Source: Cyclobacteriaceae bacterium (GTDB lineage Bacteria > Bacteroidota > Bacteroidia > Cytophagales > Cyclobacteriaceae). Taken from it: a stretch of 60,698 bases of DNA. Made by a program: the position numbers and the translations under genes. This document shows positions 1-8,868 of this stretch, piece by piece; position 1 is the first letter of the stretch, and the number at the start of each line of letters is the position of its first letter. The stretch is taken from contig JALONI010000007.1 of NCBI GenBank assembly GCA_025455015.1, positions 1 to 60,698 on the forward strand, in the 5' to 3' direction. The notes beneath the pieces were generated by a model. The model made no database searches. It was not told the DNA's origin and was given only the letters and a program-made list of their open reading frames with translations.

Positions 1-266
1 TAAAAAAGCTCCAACACGGCATTGTCGTCATACCCGAGGCGCGAAAAACGCTTACGCGTCTTGATGCCATAAAACACCTTCTTGCGCGGCTTCTTTTTTT
101 TGGTGACGATCGGCTCCTCCGTATTTTCGTAGAGTTCCAACACCGTAAAGGGCTTGTCGGTGTCGAACGTAAACTGGCCTTCCTGCACCTTGGGCTCGTT
201 TCCCTCCTGGGCCACGGCTGACCCCGCTGCCAACATGCCTGCTATGGCAAAAAGTACTACTCGCAT
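1..266 (-). CDS. Exported protein of unknown function, C-terminus cut by window edge
   Basis: The reading frame begins at ATG 266 and runs off the left edge with 88 codons visible. The first 20 residues form a typical signal peptide (MRVVLFAIAGMLAAGSAVAQ) with a probable cut after AVAQ, so the product is exported. The mature part is charged and has a run of Lys and Arg (KKKKPRKK) followed by VFYGIKTRKRFSR, a pattern I associate with Bacteroidota proteins that are sometimes annotated as YwqK/MORN-like, but I cannot confirm this from the fragment. It lies on the same strand as the 624-residue exported protein downstream of position 307, whose gene it follows by 40 bases, so the two are probably co-transcribed. 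Confidence 0.7.
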   Translation of the reverse strand, partial: MRVVLFAIAGMLAAGSAVAQEGNEPKVQEGQFTFDTDKPFTVLELYENTEEPIVTKKKKPRKKVFYGIKTRKRFSRLGYDDNAVLELF

Positions 267-306
267 ACCGCGAAGATAACGAAAGCGGCACGATGAAACG
301 TATGTT

Positions 307-2181
307 TCAATACACGGAAATGTGAATTACCTGCTGTCCTTTTCGGAAGGCCTGCCCCCGCTGGTCTATAAAATCCGCTTGGCGCGATACGTCCAGCAGG
401 TTGTTTATGTACTCATCCATCACCGTTTGCCGGATGGACACAGGGGCCCCATAGGTAACGGCTTCGTCTATGTACGAATAAATCAACTTTTGAAATTCCT
501 GTTGAAACAACCCGTTGTTGATGAATAAGTCGGCCCCTTCCACGCGGGTGCCGGTCACAGCCATGACGCCAATCACGGTTGGATCGTTGTTGAAAATGTT
601 CAAAAAGAAGTCAACGTATTCCTGCTCCAGCCTGCGGAAGGCGCGGTTGTTGGCGTGATCGGTATAGGCATCGGTGCTGCTGTTCACGCCATCGCGCTTG
701 TTGCTCTTAGATACTTCGTCCCAGACTTGCGCCTGCCCCTGGCGGTGGTCAATAATGTCGCGCAGGTGCTCGTTGGCCATGCCGTAGTACTCCGTGAATT
801 TCTGATCGTTGGCTTGGCCTTTATACTTCCAGCGGCCTTGCTCCACACAAAACACGGGTATGCGCACGCGCCCCTCACCGGGGGGTATCAGCATGTCGCG
901 CGCAATCACGCGGTCTTGCTTGCCGCCCTGCAAAATTTCGCCCGACATCAAAAAGAGCGTGTCGCTTGAAAGATTGCGCCCGATCAGCGTATTCACCGTA
1001 CCACCCGTGCTTGCCTCGGTGATGGCAATCTGGTTAGCCAACATGGCCTGGTGAAGCGAGATGTAATATCCCATGTTGCCCACTGCTTCCTTGAAGCCGT
1101 CTTTCATGCGCAACGGCACCAACCGCAAATGCTTGAATGAGTACCGATTGGCATTTTCGAAATCGGCATACACCAACCCCGAGAAAAAAGGAAAGAAATC
1201 GCCCGTGGGCTGCATGCGCGGGCTGGATGACGCCACCTCCACCGCGATCTTTACCGAAGGCACGCGCAAGCTGCGAATGAGGTAGTCGTAAAATCGCTCT
1301 TCGGAACTGGCGCGGGCAAAGCTCTTCAAATCCAACATCACCTCGGCCTCGCGCGTGTTGGCATTCCATACGTTGGGCGTAAACAAGGCCATGACTTCAC
1401 CCTTCTCATCACTGCTGTAGGAGGCCGGGGCCGTGCGCTGCGGGGCGGACGTCAGCCATACGGGTATCTTGGCCAGCGGCCGCGCAGCATTGCTGACGGT
1501 AAACACCATGCGCCCGTTGGTATTTGCCGCCAGGCGAACGAACGAGGCTGCGGGCCGTATGTTGATTTGATCCAACAATTGTTGCAGGCGCGCATAGCTT
1601 TCCACCGCCAAAAAAATTGGCTTGCCCTGGTAGGTAGCTTCAATGTTATCGCCCCAGTGATCTTTCAGGGTCAACAGCGAGCGCAGGTAAAAGTCGATGG
1701 CCGTGGCGATGGAGTTATTCTGTTCGGCTGCCACCGCCTTGTCAAAAAACTGGAGCGCCATGCTTTTGGCATCGGCCAGCCGTTGCTGCTTTTGGGCTTG
1801 GTATTTGGCTTTGCTCAGCCGGTAGTACGCCCAATAGGTTTCCCCATCGTCAAAGGTGGCCACGCGCTCAAAGTCTTCGATTTCATCGGCCGCCATGGTT
1901 TTGATGCTCAGCTCGTACTCCTCCTTGAACTGATAGTTTTTGTCAATTTGATTTAAGATGGACGTGCTGCTGATGGCAATGCGGATATCGCTCACCAAAT
2001 CCTGCAGCGCATCTTTCTTGGCCGCGCCCACATAATCGGTCAATTTCTTGCTGCCTTGGCCAATGCCGGTGTAATACCCCTCTTCCAGGGGTTTGGATGA
2101 AACCCAGGCCGGGCGGCTGGCAAGCTGCGCAAAGGCGGGCAGCGAAAACAACAGGAACAGGGGGGCTAGGTAGGCTTTCAT
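307..2181 (-). CDS. Exported LPP20-like protein with C-terminal ARPP-1/DUF6569-like domain
   Basis: The product has 624 residues and a clear signal peptide (MKAYLAPLFLLFSLPAFAQ). Residues about 25-130 resemble the LPP20 fold (PAWVSSKP, then a helix with AAKKDALQDLVSDI and an EDFERVATF strand), found in envelope lipoproteins and flagellar accessory proteins. Residues about 350-500 carry a pattern (LFLMSGEILQGGKQDRVI, then LIPPGEGRVRIPVFCVEQGRW) that I recognise as the ARPP-1 type domain (DUF6569). The molecular role is unknown in both families. It is the upstream partner of the partial exported protein at the left edge. Start ATG 2181 is chosen because it is directly followed by the signal peptide. 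The joining of the two domains in one chain is the notable point; the middle region (180-340) is unassigned. Confidence 0.72.
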   Translation of the reverse strand: MKAYLAPLFLLFSLPAFAQLASRPAWVSSKPLEEGYYTGIGQGSKKLTDYVGAAKKDALQDLVSDIRIAISSTSILNQIDKNYQFKEEYELSIKTMAADEIEDFERVATFDDGETYWAYYRLSKAKYQAQKQQRLADAKSMALQFFDKAVAAEQNNSIATAIDFYLRSLLTLKDHWGDNIEATYQGKPIFLAVESYARLQQLLDQINIRPAASFVRLAANTNGRMVFTVSNAARPLAKIPVWLTSAPQRTAPASYSSDEKGEVMALFTPNVWNANTREAEVMLDLKSFARASSEERFYDYLIRSLRVPSVKIAVEVASSSPRMQPTGDFFPFFSGLVYADFENANRYSFKHLRLVPLRMKDGFKEAVGNMGYYISLHQAMLANQIAITEASTGGTVNTLIGRNLSSDTLFLMSGEILQGGKQDRVIARDMLIPPGEGRVRIPVFCVEQGRWKYKGQANDQKFTEYYGMANEHLRDIIDHRQGQAQVWDEVSKSNKRDGVNSSTDAYTDHANNRAFRRLEQEYVDFFLNIFNNDPTVIGVMAVTGTRVEGADLFINNGLFQQEFQKLIYSYIDEAVTYGAPVSIRQTVMDEYINNLLDVSRQADFIDQRGQAFRKGQQVIHISVY

Positions 2182-2340
2182 CGCGGAGGCATTTATTCCG
2201 GTTCAACGGGGAATTTGGCAGCTTCGTTAAGCTTCGCGGGCCCTTCGGCCCATTTTTGTTTAAGGCGAAAGGCGGGCGAGGGCCGCAAAAAGCCATTTCA
2301 GGCGTTTTGCTTGAACACGCACCGGCACATGGCACAACTA

Positions 2341-2375
2341 CCAAAAATAAAGGCCCGCAGTTTTCCGCGGGCCTT
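2341..2375 (-). terminator. Intrinsic terminator of htpG
   Basis: A perfect 7-base stem (GGCCCGC at 2352-2358 pairing with GCGGGCC at 2367-2373) with an 8-base loop. Read on the minus strand it is followed by TTTATTTTT, and it lies just beyond the htpG stop codon. Confidence 0.8.
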
Positions 2376-2401
2376 CCTTGAAAGGGTTGGTGCCCGTGTG
2401 G

Positions 2402-4303
2402 TTACGAAACCCATTCCACACTTCGCTTGATAAAACTTGTCAAGTCGGCCCCCGTAAGCATGTTTTGCGAAAGCAAGCCCAAGTCGTAGGCCTGCTTGGC
2501 CAGCTTGAGTTGTTGCTCTTCGGTTTCGGCCCGCAGCACTTTTTGGATGATGCCGTGGTTGGCGTTGACAGCCACGTTGTAGCTGTCGGGCATGGTGCCC
2601 ATGAATCCGTACCCACCGCCCCCGGTGCGCGCCATCTCTTTCATCCTGCGCATCCACTCGCTCATGGTAACAGCCACCGGCAGCTCTTCGGGCGAGAGCG
2701 ACTCAACGGTGACGGTCATCGCCTTGTTGTTGATGGCCTTTTCAAACAGTGTCTTCACCTTCTCCTCCTCTTCTTTGCTCAGCACGCTGGCCATGGCATC
2801 GTCTTTGGCAATCAGCTTGTCCACCGTGTCGCTATCCACGCGCTTGAGCTGTGTTTTCTCCAGCTTTTGCTCCAGGTTGCTGATGAAGTGGCTGTCGAGC
2901 ACGCCATCCATCACCAGCACATCGTACCCTTTGCCTTTGGCCGATTGCACAAAGGCGTCTTGTTTGCCGGCATCGGTGGTATACAAATAAACCGTTTGCT
3001 TCTCTTTGTCGGTTTGGCTGTCTTTGACTTTCTCTTTGTATTCTTCCAACGTAAAATACTTGCCTTCCGTGTTTTTCAGCAGGGCAAAGTCTTTTGCCTT
3101 TTCGTTAAATTTCTCATCGCTGATGAATCCGTATTTTACAAACACGCCTATGTCATCCCACTTTTTCTCGTAGGCGGCACGGTCTTTTTTGAACATGTCG
3201 CTCAGTTTGTCAGCCACCTTTTTGGTGATGTGCTGACTGATTTTTTTTACGTTGGCATCGCTTTGCAGATAGCTGCGCGACACGTTGAGGGGGATATCGG
3301 GCGAATCCAGCACCCCGTGCAGGAGCATCAGAAAATCGGGCACTACATCTTTTACCTCATCGGTAATGAACACTTGGCGGCTGTACAATTGGATTTTGTT
3401 GCGCTGTAGTTCAAAATCGTTCTTCACCTTGGGGAAATACAAAATCCCCGTCAGGTTAAACGGATAGTCGACATTCAGGTGAATCCAAAAGAGCGGGTCT
3501 TCGCTGAAGGGATACAACTCCTTGTAAAAGGCCAGGTACTCTTCGTCTTTTAAATCGTTGGGCGATTTGGTCCACAGCGGGTGGGGGTTGTTGATGATGC
3601 GGTCTTTGGTGATCGTTTTGTACTTGGGCTTGCCCTCTTTGTCGGTCCCGTCTTCCACGCTTTCCTCTTTCGTGCCAAACTTGATCTCCACGGGCAGGAA
3701 CTTGCCGTACTTCTCCAAAATGCCTTTGAGGCGCCACTCGTCCAAAAACTCTTCAGAATCTTTGTTGATGTGCAGGATCACATCCGTGCCGCGGGTTTCC
3801 TTTTTGGTGATTTCGAGTTCAAATTCGGTTGATCCATCACACTCCCACCGGGCCGCTTCATGAGCCTCTGCTTTATACGAGCGCGAGATGACCTCCACTT
3901 TATCGGCTACCATAAAGGCCGAATAAAAGCCCAACCCAAACTTGCCGATGATGTCTTTGGCATCGGCCTTGTCCTTAAATTTTTCCACAAATTCCGCGGC
4001 TCCCGAAAAAGCAATCTGGTTGATGTACTTCTTGATTTCATCGGCTGTCATGCCAATGCCGTGGTCGCTGACGGTGATGGTCTTTTTCTTCTTGTCAAAG
4101 GAGACTTCAATGCGGGTGTCGCCCACTTCGCCCGAAAACTCGCCCAGGGCGGTCAGTTTTTTCAATTTCTGGGTGGCGTCCACGGCATTGCTCACCAGTT
4201 CGCGCAAAAAGATCTCGTGGTCGGAATAGAGAAATTTCTTGATGATGGGGAAAATGTTCTCCGTGTGGATGGAAATGGTGCCTTTTTCGGTTGTTGCTGC
4301 CAT
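2402..4303 (-). CDS. htpG: Molecular chaperone HtpG (bacterial Hsp90)
   Basis: A full-length Hsp90 of 633 residues, the cytosolic ATP-dependent homodimeric chaperone. Residues 1-220 hold the GHKL ATPase with FLRELVSNAVDA (catalytic Glu and Mg-binding Asn), DHGIGMT and the GKFGLGFYSAF lid region. The middle domain (about 230-430) has the NVSRSYLQ segment with the Arg that contacts ATP phosphate, and the C-terminal dimerisation domain follows. The start is placed at ATG 4303 (MAATTEKGTISIH) because this matches the family; 23 further codons upstream are open but do not look like Hsp90. A plausible minus-strand promoter (TTG near 4347, TATTTTA near 4324) lies just upstream. It appears to be a single-gene unit. 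Confidence 0.97.
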   Translation of the reverse strand: MAATTEKGTISIHTENIFPIIKKFLYSDHEIFLRELVSNAVDATQKLKKLTALGEFSGEVGDTRIEVSFDKKKKTITVSDHGIGMTADEIKKYINQIAFSGAAEFVEKFKDKADAKDIIGKFGLGFYSAFMVADKVEVISRSYKAEAHEAARWECDGSTEFELEITKKETRGTDVILHINKDSEEFLDEWRLKGILEKYGKFLPVEIKFGTKEESVEDGTDKEGKPKYKTITKDRIINNPHPLWTKSPNDLKDEEYLAFYKELYPFSEDPLFWIHLNVDYPFNLTGILYFPKVKNDFELQRNKIQLYSRQVFITDEVKDVVPDFLMLLHGVLDSPDIPLNVSRSYLQSDANVKKISQHITKKVADKLSDMFKKDRAAYEKKWDDIGVFVKYGFISDEKFNEKAKDFALLKNTEGKYFTLEEYKEKVKDSQTDKEKQTVYLYTTDAGKQDAFVQSAKGKGYDVLVMDGVLDSHFISNLEQKLEKTQLKRVDSDTVDKLIAKDDAMASVLSKEEEEKVKTLFEKAINNKAMTVTVESLSPEELPVAVTMSEWMRRMKEMARTGGGGYGFMGTMPDSYNVAVNANHGIIQKVLRAETEEQQLKLAKQAYDLGLLSQNMLTGADLTSFIKRSVEWVS

Positions 4304-4460
4304 AATGGTATCTGTTCGGTTAAAATAGGGTGCGATGAATCGCGCCAAGCGGGTACTCAAAAGCTGTTCCAACCCCGTGGCAAATGACAGGATGACAGCC
4401 TTTTGCCGGGATGCGGCCCCCGAAATGAAACCGGCTGCGCGGTATTCTACAAAAGGATTC

Positions 4461-4468
4461 TATTTTTG
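4461..4468 (+). promoter_or_regulatory. -7 promoter element TATTTTTG
   Basis: Exact match to the Bacteroidota TAnnTTTG element, 22 bases before the start codon at 4491. No convincing TTG is seen 19-21 bases upstream, so only half of the promoter is well supported. Confidence 0.45.
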
Positions 4469-4490
4469 CACCGCTTTTACAAACAGCCCT

Positions 4491-4964
4491 ATGTTAATTC
4501 GCACCAAAAACTACCGCCTTGAGAAAAACGTGTACCGGAGCATGGCCCTCAAAAGTGTGCTGCGCCAGCAGTGGTGGGTGGCCTTGATCGTGGTGGGGTT
4601 ATGCTTACCTGCCATTTGGCTGCCCAGCATCTGGTGGTTTGTTGGGGCGCTGTTGGGCGCGGGGTTATACCTGCTTTTTTGGTGGGTACAGTTTTATGGT
4701 GTGACGCAACTGGAGCAAGGGAAAATGCTGTTCGAGCGGTATTCGTACGAAATCACCAGCCAGCAGATTGTGATGAAAGTAAGCGCGCGCGAAGGCATGC
4801 CCATCAAGTGGGATCAGATCAAACGCGCCCGGGCGGGCAAGGACTTTTACGTGCTCTTTCTAAGCAAGGCGCAACTCATACACCTTCCCTTTCGCATTTT
4901 CAACACCGACAACGAGCGCAAGTTTGTGGGAAATATTTTGAAGGCAAAGGGATTGATTAAGTAA
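4491..4964 (+). CDS. YcxB-like small membrane protein
   Basis: A 157-residue protein with two adjacent transmembrane helices at about residues 28-70 (rich in Trp and Leu, hairpin-like) and a soluble C-terminal part containing YSYEITSQQIVMKV and MPIKWDQIKRARAGKDFYVLFL. That pattern (EITSQGI... WxxIxK... yylf) fits the YcxB-like C-terminal domain seen in many small bacterial membrane proteins of unknown role. The start at ATG 4491 is preferred over upstream in-frame codons because a good -7 element lies between them. The recX gene follows after 46 bases on the same strand and may be co-transcribed. Confidence 0.75.
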   Translation: MLIRTKNYRLEKNVYRSMALKSVLRQQWWVALIVVGLCLPAIWLPSIWWFVGALLGAGLYLLFWWVQFYGVTQLEQGKMLFERYSYEITSQQIVMKVSAREGMPIKWDQIKRARAGKDFYVLFLSKAQLIHLPFRIFNTDNERKFVGNILKAKGLIK

Positions 4965-5010
4965 CGTTATCCTATCTTTCTTGTCGTTTGGATGGCGATC
5001 CGCGACCGAC

Positions 5011-5499
5011 ATGACCGAAGAGAGCAAACCTCGTAAACGCCTGCCGCCCACCGAAGCGTGGGCCAAAATACAACACTACTGCGCCTACCAGGAGCGCAGC
5101 CACCGCGAGGTAAAAGAAAAGCTGTACTCCTATGGGCTGTTTAAAAACGAGGTAGAGGAACTGCTCACCCGTTGCATCACCGAGGGCTTTCTCAACGAAG
5201 AACGGTTTGCCAAAGCCTTTGCGGGTGGCAAGTTCCGGATGAAGAAATGGGGGCGGCTAAAGATCGAACGAGAACTGCAACAACACGGCCTTTCGCCCAA
5301 CTGCATCGGGCGCGGCCTGAAGGAACTGGACCCGCGTGACTATGCGCAAACGCTCCGGACACTGCTGGCCAAAAAGCTCAAGTCCACCCCTGCGCCCAGC
5401 CCGTATGCCCGTAAAAACAAAGTGGCCCGCTATGCCATTGGCAAAGGGTACGAGCCTGAACTGGTGTGGCGCATCCTCCAGGAGCTGCTCGAAGCCTAG
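5011..5499 (+). CDS. recX: Regulatory protein RecX
   Basis: A 162-residue protein matching the RecX family, which binds and inhibits RecA filaments. The three-helix repeats are visible: AWAKIQHYCAYQERSHREVKEKLYSYG, then EVEELLTRCITEGFLNEERFAKAF, GGKFRMKKWGRLKIERELQQHG and a C-terminal repeat ending GYEPELVWRILQELL. The length is normal for the family. ATG 5011 is chosen as start; a TTG ten codons upstream is in frame but adds residues not expected in RecX. recA is not in the window. Confidence 0.93.
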   Translation: MTEESKPRKRLPPTEAWAKIQHYCAYQERSHREVKEKLYSYGLFKNEVEELLTRCITEGFLNEERFAKAFAGGKFRMKKWGRLKIERELQQHGLSPNCIGRGLKELDPRDYAQTLRTLLAKKLKSTPAPSPYARKNKVARYAIGKGYEPELVWRILQELLEA

Positions 5500-5619
5500 T
5501 GTTTGTTGGCTGCCTGACATTCTGGGCGGTGGGGCGAATGCTACCTTTGGCCGCGCATAACTGACCGCTGGCACCGTTTCCAATCCATGGCCAAGCCGCT
5601 TTCGTATATGCGTTTTTAG

Positions 5620-5627
5620 TACTTTTG
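5620..5627 (+). promoter_or_regulatory. -7 promoter element TACTTTTG
   Basis: Exact TAnnTTTG match 19 bases before the ATG at 5647. No clear TTG at the expected upstream distance. Confidence 0.45.
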
Positions 5628-5646
5628 ACTTGGCTTAGTGATAATT

Positions 5647-6156
5647 ATGCAACTCATTCACGCATGTGATTCGATTCTTCTACAGTTGGCGCACGTAGTA
5701 AACCAGATATCCGATGCCGATTTTGTCAAGCCGGCCCGGTCGCTGGGCTCTTCTTCCATTGGCCAGCATTTGCGGCACACGCTGGAGTTTTTTACCTGCC
5801 TGGAACACGGCTTAACCGCGGGCGTGGTGAATTACGACAAACGCGGCCACGACCGCGTAATTGAGCAAGACCGCGTTTTGGCCCGTGAAGTCATTGACCG
5901 CATACGCGTGTTTGTGACCACCCCACGCCACGACCAGCATTTGCAACTGGAAGTAGCCTACCTGGCCGACAGCGAGGTTCCCGTAACCATTGCGACCAAC
6001 TACCTGCGCGAGCTCACGTACAACATTGAGCATGCCGTACACCACATGGCCATCATGAAAATTGGCCTGCGCGAAGTGGCCCCATACATACACGTGCCGC
6101 TCGATTTTGGCGTGGCCGTTTCTACCCTGCGGCACCAGCAGCGGGTGGCTTCTTAA
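5647..6156 (+). CDS. DinB-like domain protein
   Basis: A 169-residue four-helix-bundle protein of the DinB/YfiT-like group, whose members often bind a metal through three His residues and include thiol-dependent transferases. Visible metal-ligand candidates are H47/H50 in GQHLRHTLEF and the pair in NIEHAVHHMAIMKIG. It starts at ATG 5647; a GTG three codons earlier is possible. The following ATP-grasp gene lies in the same reading frame, separated only by the stop codon and nine bases, so the two are almost certainly co-transcribed and perhaps translationally coupled. The substrate is unknown. Confidence 0.82.
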   Translation: MQLIHACDSILLQLAHVVNQISDADFVKPARSLGSSSIGQHLRHTLEFFTCLEHGLTAGVVNYDKRGHDRVIEQDRVLAREVIDRIRVFVTTPRHDQHLQLEVAYLADSEVPVTIATNYLRELTYNIEHAVHHMAIMKIGLREVAPYIHVPLDFGVAVSTLRHQQRVAS

Positions 6157-6165
6157 CCTATCCGT

Positions 6166-7203
6166 TTGGCCCCCACGTGGTTTCATCGCGTTCGCATCAA
6201 ATGGCTGCATTGGGAGTATTGGCCCTTTGGCATCCTGCAGGCACCGTTGTTTTTGCTATGGCTCGTGAATGCGGTGCGCAGTGGCTCGCTGTTTTACTTC
6301 TCGGCTTCCAACCCCTCCATCCCCACGGGCGGCATGATGGGCGAGTCGAAGTTTGACGTGCTCGAAAAAATCCCGAACGAAGTAAAACCCAAAACCGTGC
6401 GCATCACCCTTCCCGCATCCGCGGAAGCGGTGGTCGCAACCATGCGTCATGCCGGCTTAGCCTTTCCCGTCATCTTCAAGCCCGACATGGGCGAACGCGG
6501 CTGGATGGTGAGGCAAATCCACGGGCCCACCGATGTGGAAAACTACCTGCGCGAAATCCGCATTGACTTTATCATTCAGGAATGGGTTGCGTTGCCGCTG
6601 GAGTTTGGTGTCTTTTATGTGCGCTACCCCAGCGAGGAAAACGGCCGGGTGGTGTCCATCACTGGCAAGGAATTTTTGTCCGTCACGGGCGATGGGAAAC
6701 AGACCCTGGCCGAGTTAGTGCTCACAAAAGACCGGGCGGTGTTGCAATGGCACGCCCTGAAAAAAAAATATGCGCACGACTGGGCAACGGTGGTGCCCGC
6801 AGGACAGCAAAAAGAGCTCGTGTCCATTGGCAACCATTGCCTGGGCACCACTTTTTTGAACGCCAACCACTTGATTACCGAACGGCTTCACCGGTCGTTT
6901 GACGCCATCGCCAAAAAGATTGAAGGCTTCTATTTTGGGCGTTTCGACCTGCGTTGTGCCTCGGTTGATGACCTGGAGGCGGGCCACGTCCAAATAGTGG
7001 AGTTGAATGGGTGCGGAGCGGAGCCGGCACACATCTATCAGCCGGGGTTCTCGCTGGTGAAGGCACTGGGGGTGCTGCTCCGCCACTGGCAGGCCATGTA
7101 CCGGGTAAGTGTGGAAAACCATGCGCGGGGCGTACCTTACCTGTCCTTTCAAGAAGGGCGCAAAATCTATGCGCGATTTCAAGCGGCCCAGCGCAGCCAT
7201 TGA
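6166..7203 (+). CDS. ATP-grasp family ligase-like protein, TTG start
   Basis: A 345-residue protein related to the ATP-grasp superfamily, which joins a carboxylate to an amine or thiol using ATP. Seen features: VIFKPDMGERGWMV (ATP-binding strand with Lys), FIIQEWVALPLEFGVFYVRYP, SITGKEFLSVTGDGKQTL, and VQIVELNGCGAEPAHIY near the end, which supplies the metal-binding Glu and Asn. The N-terminus IKWLHWEYWPFGILQAPLFLLWL is typical of a Bacteroidota subgroup and contains a hydrophobic segment. No in-frame ATG precedes it; TTG at 6166 is the only standard start after the upstream stop. The substrate is unknown; proteins of this type are often labelled D-alanine ligase without evidence. Confidence 0.8.
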   Translation: MAPTWFHRVRIKWLHWEYWPFGILQAPLFLLWLVNAVRSGSLFYFSASNPSIPTGGMMGESKFDVLEKIPNEVKPKTVRITLPASAEAVVATMRHAGLAFPVIFKPDMGERGWMVRQIHGPTDVENYLREIRIDFIIQEWVALPLEFGVFYVRYPSEENGRVVSITGKEFLSVTGDGKQTLAELVLTKDRAVLQWHALKKKYAHDWATVVPAGQQKELVSIGNHCLGTTFLNANHLITERLHRSFDAIAKKIEGFYFGRFDLRCASVDDLEAGHVQIVELNGCGAEPAHIYQPGFSLVKALGVLLRHWQAMYRVSVENHARGVPYLSFQEGRKIYARFQAAQRSH

Positions 7204-7236
7204 CCCGGGGCGGTCAGGTTGCCGTTCAAACACTTT

Positions 7237-7266
7237 TTGTGGTGCCGCTCGCGAGGCGTATTTTTG
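7237..7266 (+). promoter_or_regulatory. Bacteroidota-type promoter for the GH3-family gene
   Basis: TTG at 7237-7239, a 19-base spacer and TATTTTTG at 7259-7266. This is a complete match to the TTTG-N19-TAnnTTTG arrangement and lies 16 bases before the ATG at 7283. Confidence 0.8.
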
Positions 7267-7282
7267 ACGCCAACCTGAACCC

Positions 7283-8794
7283 ATGCAAATCCTCAACTCC
7301 ATCCTTACCTGGGTCATGAAAAAGCGAATCCACCAGATTGAGCTGTTCATGAAATACCCGTTGGATGTGCAAGACGAACTGCTGAAAAAGCTCATCGCCA
7401 CGGCCCGCTACACCGAATTTGGCCAGCGCTATTCATTTGACGACCTGATCAATTACGAAGATTTCAGGCGCAGGATACCGATCCACACCTACGAGCAACT
7501 GTTTCCCTACATCGACCGCCAGATGCGGGGCGAACAAAATATTTTGTGGCCCAGCGAGGTGCGGTGGTTCGCCAAATCGTCCGGCACCACCAATGCCCGC
7601 AGCAAGTTTATCCCCGTATCGCCCGAAGCGCTGGAAGACTGCCACTTCAAAGGCGGCAAAGACCTGTACTCAATGTACATCACCAACTACCCCGACACGC
7701 AAGTGTTCACCGGCAAGGGGTTGGGCATTGGCGGAAGCTATCAGGTGAATGAATACGACCCCACCTCGTCTTCACGCTATGGCGATGTCTCGGCCGTGAT
7801 CATGCAAAACCTGCCTCCGTGGGCCGAGTTTATCCGCACTCCCAGCCTGGAGACTGCGCTGATGAACAACTGGGAGGAGAAGATCGAACAGATCGCACGC
7901 GAAACGGCTGACGTAAACGTAACCCACATTGCCGGAGTGCCCACCTGGACCGTGCTGTTGTTGCAACGCATCATGGAAGCGAAAGGAAAAAACAGCATCT
8001 TGGATATATGGCCCAATTTGGAGGTGTTTTTTCATGGCGCGGTGGCCTTCAAGCCGTATCGCAACTTGTTCAAAAGCATCATCCCCAGCGACCAAATGCG
8101 CTACTGGGAAACCTATAATGCCAGCGAAGGTTTTTTTGGCATTCAAGACCAAAAAGACTCGGAAGATCTCTTGCTAATGCTGGACTATGGTGTGTTCTAT
8201 GAGTTCATCGCAGCCGAAGATGCCGACAAAGAGTACCCTGAAACCGTACCCCTGGGTGAGGTGGAAATTGGCAAAAACTACGCCATGGTGATCACCACCA
8301 ATGCCGGCTTGTGGCGATACAACATTGGCGACACCGTTAAGTTCACGAGCAAATCGCCTTACCGCATCCGCATTTCAGGCCGCACCAAGCATTTTATCAA
8401 TGCCTTTGGCGAAGAGATCATCATCGAAAACGCGGAAACGGCCATTGCCCATGCGTGCGAATTGACCGGGGCGGTGATTGACAACTTCACGGCCGCCCCG
8501 CGCTACCTGGAGCGCAACCAGCGCGGAGGGCACGAATGGGTAATCGAATTTAAAGTAACGCCCAACAGCCTGGAGCAGTTTACGGCCATCCTGGACGACA
8601 CGCTGCGCAAGGTAAATTCCGACTACGATGCCAAGCGGCAGCACGATGTGGCCCTGGTGGCCCCCACCATTCACAGCGTGGGCCAGGGTACGTTTTACAA
8701 TTGGATGAAGAAGCGCGGCAAGTTGGGCGGACAAAACAAGGTACCCCGGCTGAGCAACTCGCGCGAGTATGTAGAGGAGATTTTGGCCATGTAA
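7283..8794 (+). CDS. GH3 auxin-responsive-promoter family protein (acyl-adenylating enzyme)
   Basis: A 503-residue member of the GH3 family, known in plants as acyl-acid amido synthetases that conjugate amino acids to hormones by way of an acyl adenylate. The ATP-binding signature SSGTTNARSKFIPVS lies at about residues 97-111, the second adenylate-binding motif YNASEGFFGIQ at about 280, and the third, YNIGDTVKF, at about 352, followed by RISGRTKHFINAFGEEI. Bacterial homologues are common in Bacteroidota, but their substrates are unknown, and a role in hormone chemistry should not be assumed. The gene has its own promoter and stands alone; the hairpin at 8823-8847 lies shortly after its stop. 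Confidence 0.92.
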   Translation: MQILNSILTWVMKKRIHQIELFMKYPLDVQDELLKKLIATARYTEFGQRYSFDDLINYEDFRRRIPIHTYEQLFPYIDRQMRGEQNILWPSEVRWFAKSSGTTNARSKFIPVSPEALEDCHFKGGKDLYSMYITNYPDTQVFTGKGLGIGGSYQVNEYDPTSSSRYGDVSAVIMQNLPPWAEFIRTPSLETALMNNWEEKIEQIARETADVNVTHIAGVPTWTVLLLQRIMEAKGKNSILDIWPNLEVFFHGAVAFKPYRNLFKSIIPSDQMRYWETYNASEGFFGIQDQKDSEDLLLMLDYGVFYEFIAAEDADKEYPETVPLGEVEIGKNYAMVITTNAGLWRYNIGDTVKFTSKSPYRIRISGRTKHFINAFGEEIIIENAETAIAHACELTGAVIDNFTAAPRYLERNQRGGHEWVIEFKVTPNSLEQFTAILDDTLRKVNSDYDAKRQHDVALVAPTIHSVGQGTFYNWMKKRGKLGGQNKVPRLSNSREYVEEILAM

Positions 8795-8810
8795 ATCAAG
8801 CTGCGGGGCC

Positions 8811-8849
8811 ATCGAAAAAAAAGGCCGGGCAACTGCGTTGCCCGGCCTT
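8811..8849 (-). terminator. Bidirectional terminator, strongest on the minus strand
   Basis: An 11-base perfect stem (GGCCGGGCAAC at 8823-8833 with GTTGCCCGGCC at 8837-8847) and a 3-base loop. On the minus strand the stem is followed by a run of eight or more T, ending the redoxin transcript. On the plus strand only TT follows, so it may also slow transcription from the GH3 gene. Confidence 0.85.
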
Positions 8850-8868
8850 GTGCGTTACGGTGCGCCCG

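Noticed and set aside
2236-2262. GGGCC-CTTC-GGCCC hairpin followed by T-rich DNA on the plus strand
   Set aside because: No plus-strand gene ends here; it lies between minus-strand genes and may be incidental.
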